A DNA stretch of 64,000 nucleotides. Source: Scilla litardierei. Lineage: Eukaryota; Streptophyta; Magnoliopsida; Asparagales; Asparagaceae. Where the stretch lies: the NCBI GenBank assembly GCA_030789695.1, contig CM061139.1, positions 7,145,878 through 7,209,877 on the forward strand. Direction: 5' to 3'. The first letter of the stretch is position 1. The number at the start of each line of letters is the position of its first letter. This document shows positions 58,644 through 64,000 of this stretch, in pieces. The position numbers and the translations under genes were made by a program. The notes under the pieces are model-generated. The model ran no database searches. It was not told the origin of the DNA and was given only the letters and a program-made list of their open reading frames with translations.

Positions 58644-61401
58644 GTTCCCCACAAATTAGCTTTGATTGAAGGGGTGTCATAACTTTAGACTTCGACGTTT
58701 GAATTTTTTATGTTTAGTCCCATTTTCCGTTAACCTAGCCCGTGATCGATCATCGTAGTCTCGATCCTCTCGTCGACACGGTCGTCCTGATATTTTTCTG
58801 GTATTTATCGGACACCGTTGGACCGACCATTCACCCTAATCATCTTTCAACCTATAATTTGCCTTAGTTAATTCAAAATTCAAACCATAATTAAAACTAA
58901 CCAAATCTCTAGGATTTCTTACGTATCACATGATGTTCCCTAGCTATATGTCACAGGATTTGCACCCTCCCCCTCTCACACACCCTCTCTCCAATCACCC
59001 CTAAATCTACCTCTATTCTACCCTATTTAGCAACATTAACCTCATATTCATGCATCCAACCTAGGTTTTGCTTTAACCCAGCCGCCAACCTCAAAACCCA
59101 CGCACCCAAGCCCTTGCGCCGTCGGCCTTACTCTGGCTAAGCCTGCCGGCCACCCAACAACAGATCGGAGCCTCTCCTTGCCCATAAACAACAGCACCCT
59201 CTCCCTAAACTGCCCTCTCCCCTTCCCTTACTGGCTAACACCCAGGCAAACAGCCGAGGCCTTGCCTTGCTGGCCACCAGCCCCTTCATCTCCCTTGCCG
59301 GTAAACCGAGCAGCAGCCGACGCACCTCCATAAAACCCGCGCAGATTTGGCCTTCCCCTACCGCACAGCTCCACCTCCCCTCAGGCCAAGACATCCTCCC
59401 CCTCTAATATCACCGGCCTCCTCCCCTTGAGAACAGCCGCCCCCTGATCCTATCAACTCACGGCCAGCCATCTCCTTCGCAGCGCCACCGTGCGCAACCC
59501 TTGTACATCAACCCACAGCCGACCCCCACACTCCCCGAACTGTCGAACCCCTCCTTTCCCTTGCTGAGACCTGTCCATCACTCAAACATCCGGCCTCTTT
59601 CCCTTGGACAGCCGCACTCCCTTGACAAAACTTCCGAGTCCACCCTCTCCCCTCCTCGCTGTCCGCACAACCCACAACAGGCCAAGATCTCCCTTGCTCG
59701 CTGCCGTTCGCACGTCATGCTACCATAGTCTCTAGTTGTTAGTGTCTTCATCGTAGTTCACTGTACCTCGCTCGCTACCAGAATCCAACCCCTGACGTAG
59801 CTACCCGACGTCAGTGTAGCTCTCGCGTCGTGTTCAGGTATATCCCGATCCGTAGGAAACCCAAACACCGCATGTTTAAACAAGATAAAAATAGTAATTT
59901 TCATTGCTTTGGTTAAATAACTAATTAAAGATAATTAATTTGGGACTGTAGGGTGGTGATTGGTTTTGAGCATATAGGGAGACTCTGGACTCTTTGATCG
60001 TGTGATTTGCGGCACGTCATTTCAGGCAAGTGAAACTTGCTCAGATTATTGTTAGGCCATATTTAGGCCATTCTATGAATTTATGTAAAAGTGACTAGGC
60101 GGTGAAATGATAGTCGCCTAGACGCCATACTTGGTCTAGCTTGACAATGAAGCTAGATCCGACACCATACTTGATCTAGCTTGACAACAAAGCTAGATCC
60201 GACACCCTTGCCATGTTATTTCATGCATATCACATGTCACGTTTATTTTGATATAGTTGTACGCAATTCAATATATGCTTTCATACTATCGTATTGCATA
60301 TCACATGCCATATCATGCATTGAATGTCTTGTAATGAATGTGTAGCACACGCTACTATTGAAATATAAGCTGCGTCGAGTAGGATTCTGACTCCTACTTC
60401 ATGTAATGAGGCTAGGTGCACCCCAATGCCAAATAAGTAAGCTGCGGCGAGTAGGATTTTGACTCCTACATCATGAATGAGGCTAGGTGCACCCACATGC
60501 CAAATAAAGAACAATTCCTGGCTCGTGTTACAGAAGCATGAAATGTATACACACTTCTTGGCTCGTGATCCAGAAGATGGGTGCCAGTCCATACACACGT
60601 GGAGGGGTAGGGTTAAGCGATCACTCAGCGTAGAAGTGTGCACATACAACAACTTCTGCTGAAAGGCGTAAACTCTGTGCACATCGTGAATGCATGTTAA
60701 TCGTGAAATCGTGAAATATTGTTTAGTAGCTTTTGCTACGACGTGTCATTGCAAAATATCATGTTCATGTTTAAACTGCTGCATTCATCAAAATAATATG
60801 CCATGTCATCATATTTAAACTGCTAAGTTGCGTTCATCTTATAACTGCTATACTTTATGTTTCCTTGCACAAAAGTCTCCTTTTCCCTTTTGGAGATTTT
60901 TGCTGACATGTGCCCTTTTCTCTTTGGGTGTCACATGTCAGGCTTTGAGTCTAAGGTAGTTGCTGAGGACTACCAGGTTGCTGACGTCATGCTTGAGACT
61001 TTTGCTGACGTCCAGTTTGAGGATATCGGAGACCAGACTTAGTCTCAGCTGGTGACTTTCTGTTAGTAGTTGTTGTTTCTAGTAGCTGATTTTAGGTTGT
61101 TCGGTGCATAGCACCTTATCTTTGTTGTAGTTTAGGCCATGCTTGGGGCCTTTCATTTCAGACTCTTGTACTTTCTTTTTATGACTATCTCTGTGGATGT
61201 TGGAATAATGAAATGGATGTTTTGAATGTTGGTTATTTTATTGCATGCGTTCATATTTATTATTATTTTTATTTCATCGCAATGCAAGAATCTGTGAATG
61301 GATGAACACACAGACGCTTATCAGACTGTAGCTTCACAGCTCCAAGTCTGAGCGGACCTCTCCGCGTCTCGCCTTCCATACTTGGGAAGCGGGGCGTGAC
61401 A
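58644..61401 (+). repeat. Element C 3' LTR, right part
   Basis: Continues the LTR after the CACTA element. Contains a pyrimidine-rich GC section (about 58960-59800), AAGCTAGATC palindrome repeats (60135-60205), and a tandem pair of about 70-80 bp at about 60368-60500 built on GAGTAGGATT and TGAGGCTAGGTGCACCC. No gene is called; ORFs such as 59501-59728 have no family. Confidence 0.8.
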
Positions 61402-61810
61402 ATTATTTTGTGTAGTTGTATAGCTCTCTATAGGTGAAACTTTACCATTGTGACATCTTGGGGTCTTGTCTAGTTGGTCTAAACAAGAGGGACTTGGCCT
61501 GTTGGGTAAAGCCAATAGAAAGCCCTTACTAGTTTTAATTGTGTTGTTGGGTACTGAGAGCCTGTCGAGTGTAGAGACGTAGGTCATGCTCTAGCTTGTG
61601 GTTGTATCGGTCGTATAATTAATATAGTATCTGCTTTGGGGCTGGACGTAGGTTGTTGGGACGACCGAACCAGGGTAAATCTGATGTGCATCTGTGTTTG
61701 CTTATTATTTACTCTGCATGTGCTTATAACTACGTGTGATTGTTCGTGGGTTGCACGAATATTTTTAATAGCCTATTTACCCCCCTCTAGGCTTAGATTC
61801 AGATCCAACA
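61402..61810 (+). repeat. Element D 5' LTR remnant (right end)
   Basis: Ends AGATCCAACA two bases before an initiator-Met primer site, so it is the right end of a copia 5' LTR. Its left end is beyond element C, which appears to have inserted into this LTR. Confidence 0.75.
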
Positions 61811-61812
61811 AG

Positions 61813-61826
61813 TGGTATCAGAGCTA
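61813..61826 (+). other. Element D primer-binding site (initiator tRNA-Met)
   Basis: TGGTATCAGAGCTA, the standard copia primer-site core, two bases after the LTR. Confidence 0.9.
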
Positions 61827-61854
61827 GTTTAGAGGATCTAGTCTAGATTTTTAG

Positions 61855-63584
61855 ATGACTATGAATATAACTGGTTCTGCATTTGCTGAAGGTCAGTCTA
61901 TAGCCCGTCTCCCAAAATTTAATGGAGTAGACTTTGCATATTGGAAGGCTAGGATGAAAATTTATTTAGTGTCTGTTGATTATGATGTATGGGATATTAT
62001 TGAAAATGGTTATAATCCACCCACTATTAAAATTAAAGACACTACAATGATTAAGCCTAACGAGAAATGGGATGCCTCTGATAAAAAGCATTATTCTTTA
62101 AATGGCAAAGCAATGAATACGCTTATATAATCTCTTGATAAATCTGAGTCTAATCGTATCTCACATTGTTTAACTGCGCAGGAAATATGGCATACACTGG
62201 AGGTGACACATGAGGAAAACGTCACAAGTGAAGGAGTCGAGACTTGCCTTGCTGAGCACAGAGTACGAAAGCTTTCACATGTGTCCATCAGAATCTATTT
62301 CAGCGATGTTTGCGAGGTTCACCGACATTGTCTACAAGTCTAGCTCCCTCTGTAAGCCATACTCTAGCATTGAACATGTGAGGGGCGCTGCCAAGTTCGT
62401 TCAGGCCTAAAGTCACTGACATCCAAGACGCTAAAGATCTATCACAGAGGAGGGTGGAGGATTTGATAGGTAATTTAATGTCCCACGAGCTTGAGCTACA
62501 GAATATAGAGGCAAGAGAGAAACCAGAGGTGAGAGAAAAAGAAGCAAAACCACTAGCTCTTCAAGCTAGAGATGCTGATGAAGATGAAATCATAGCGCTA
62601 ATGATTAGAAACTTCAGAAAGTTCATCAAAACCAAGCAATGAAGAGCAGAAATGGAACCCAGGTTTAACCGTTCTAATAACTCTAATTCTGCTAAAAATT
62701 CCTCTGATCAGATTGCTGCTCAAAAAGTTATGTGTTATAAATGCAGGAACAAAGGACATTTGATGAAAAGCCGTGATGAGAAAGAAAAAGCCGTGATGAG
62801 AACGTGGGACTTGGATAGCGAAGATGAGGATAATGAGCATGAAGTTGGTATCAATCTTGCTTTGATGGGAAAACATGATGAGGTAATTTCAGGTACTAAA
62901 GCTGAACTTCTTATTATCTGTAAAGAGAGGCAAGATAAAATTGTAGAGCTAGAATCTACCACAGATGACTATATAGTTAGTAACTTTGAATTGCAACATG
63001 AAAATTGTGATTTTTTTAACGACATTGAAAGCCTGAAAGAAGAACTTGTCGCATGTAACAATACTATTAATTTGCTGAAAAAGGGGAAAGCTCACATGCC
63101 TGAAAATACTGAATGTCTCTCTTGTCCATCTTTGATAAATGAGATTAGCTTGCATAAGCAAGATTTGATTGAACTTAAAACTGAAAATAAATTGCCTACT
63201 AAAAAGATTAGCATGCTAAATCATGAGCTTAAAGAAAAAATGATTGCTTTTGAAAAGAAAGAAGAGGAAAACAAGAGAGCTTTCATTAATAGATGCAATT
63301 TGATTGTGAATGAGAATTCTATCTTGAAATCCAAAGTCATCAATCTAGAATTGTCATTAAAGAGATTCTCCATAGGAAAACAAAATTTTGATATTATTCT
63401 TGGAAATCAATTATATGGCAATTATATACGTGGGCTTGGATTTGGTTCTAAAAATGTAGAAAAGCCTAAGTATAAGAAATTTCACATTGTGCCAAGCAAA
63501 GCTAAAAATGTTTTTGCAAAGTTCTTTACTTGTGATTGTGTTGGTCATACTTCATATCATTGCAAATATAGGAATGATTCGGGG
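61855..63584 (+). pseudogene. Element D gag, broken
   Basis: Starts MTMNITGSAFAEGQS 28 bases after the primer site. Copia gag features follow in changing frames: FNGVDFAYWKARMKIYL, then a stop at 62128; a frameshift near 62210 to a frame with SQVKESRLALLSTEYESF; then DLIGNLMSHELE (62454 on) ending in a TGA at 62640; then the zinc knuckle CYKCRNKGHLMKS, in which the expected last Cys is missing. A coiled-coil-like body (62850-63400) and a second knuckle-like CDCVGHTSYHC end the frame at 63587. Protease, integrase and RT are not reached: the sequence changes character at about 63585. It would have formed the particle; now dead. Confidence 0.85.
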
Positions 63585-64000
63585 TGAAAAGTGTATATTT
63601 ATACCCCTAACTACCCCCATTTTGTGCTAAGAATTATACTTAATGTTGCTCTTTTTGGGTATATTTTCACTTTATGTCATTTTCGGGGCTTATTCTTATT
63701 CTGGGCACAAAATATGGATTTTATCGTCTTTATTGGCTTCTTATTATTTTTCATATGCTCCTGTCATTATTTTGATCATATCGCCATTTTTTGGGATTTA
63801 TTTGAGCATGTGAATAATTTATATGTAATATTGGGAAGTCAATATTGCGTTTATAATAGTCATTAAATTAATTGCTCATTAAATGGACTAATTTCTCCTT
63901 CTCCTATTTTTCAGGTACTCCTAGGAGTCTTGGGGATTTCCAGAATTTTTGGGATTTTTCTGGAGCTTCTAGCTATTTTTCGTGGATTTAATGGAGGAGA
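63585..64000 (+). mobile_element. Possible start of another LTR element, cut by the window end
   Basis: At 63585 the gag-like sequence stops abruptly and TGAAAAGTGTATATTT begins, AT-rich with no copia pol. TG ends and this leading sequence would fit the start of an LTR inserted into element D. The other end is outside the window, so neither LTR nor TSD can be confirmed. Confidence 0.35.

Larger units (their letters stand above)
37639..61401 (+). repeat. Element C 3' LTR, split by the CACTA transposon
   Basis: Begins TGTCACGGTCGC (37639) after a polypurine tract and ends AGCGGGGCGTGACA (61401). Subtracting the transposon leaves 169 bp plus about 2.76 kb, 2.93 kb in all, close to the 2918-bp solo LTR of the same family at 47449-50366, which reads on the opposite strand. 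Shared segments include the ends and the block around 60905-60950 (compare 47890-47935). The five bases after it are ATTAT; its left TSD is outside the window. Confidence 0.8.

Overview
The window is a repeat-dense piece of a large plant nuclear genome. Every recognisable gene belongs to a transposable element and I found no ordinary host gene, rRNA or tRNA gene. The plant assignment rests on Ty1/copia elements with initiator-tRNA-Met primer sites, a CACTA (En/Spm) transposon with a TNP2-type transposase, an L1-type LINE tail and plant TATA boxes in the LTRs. I cannot name the species or family.

The layout is a nest of insertions, mostly bounded by exact target-site duplications (TSDs). The outermost layer is a copia element (called D) with its 5' LTR end at 61402-61810 and a broken gag at 61855-63584. 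Into D's 5' LTR went a non-coding LTR element (C). C's 3' LTR runs from 37639 to 61401 and its internal DNA is seen at about 2192-3115 and 36279-37638. C received three insertions: the 3' end of a copia element (1-2191); a second non-coding LTR element, A (3121-36273, TSD ATATA); and a CACTA transposon (37807-58640, TSD GTC). A's 5' LTR was split by copia element B (4947-12883, TSD TAATG). A's 3' LTR was split by a 12.4-kb SIRE-like copia element (20804-33254, TSD ATGGA) and by a solo LTR of a relative (34182-35911, TSD TAGCA). The CACTA transposase gene was split by a solo LTR of C's family (47449-50366, TSD GGGTA).

The most complete coding units are those of the SIRE-like element, on the minus strand: gag (29240-31483), protease/integrase/RT/RNase H (26070 to about 29180) and a third 'env-position' ORF (23482-25182). 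Its LTRs are almost identical, so it is young. The CACTA transposon carries a transposase frame that is open on both sides of the solo LTR, plus a 13-exon second gene that joins a Transposase_24-like region to a Ulp1-like cysteine protease and has two in-frame stops. Element B and element D have frameshifted gag-pol genes. Elements A and C carry no gag or pol and must have moved with help from a partner.

The most unusual signal is shared promoter architecture. Three unrelated copia LTR types here each carry an array of short palindromic motifs just upstream of the LTR TATA box, each with its own motif, and in B the spacing is exactly 21 bp. The SIRE-like element carries its motif a second time inside the element, directly ahead of its third ORF.
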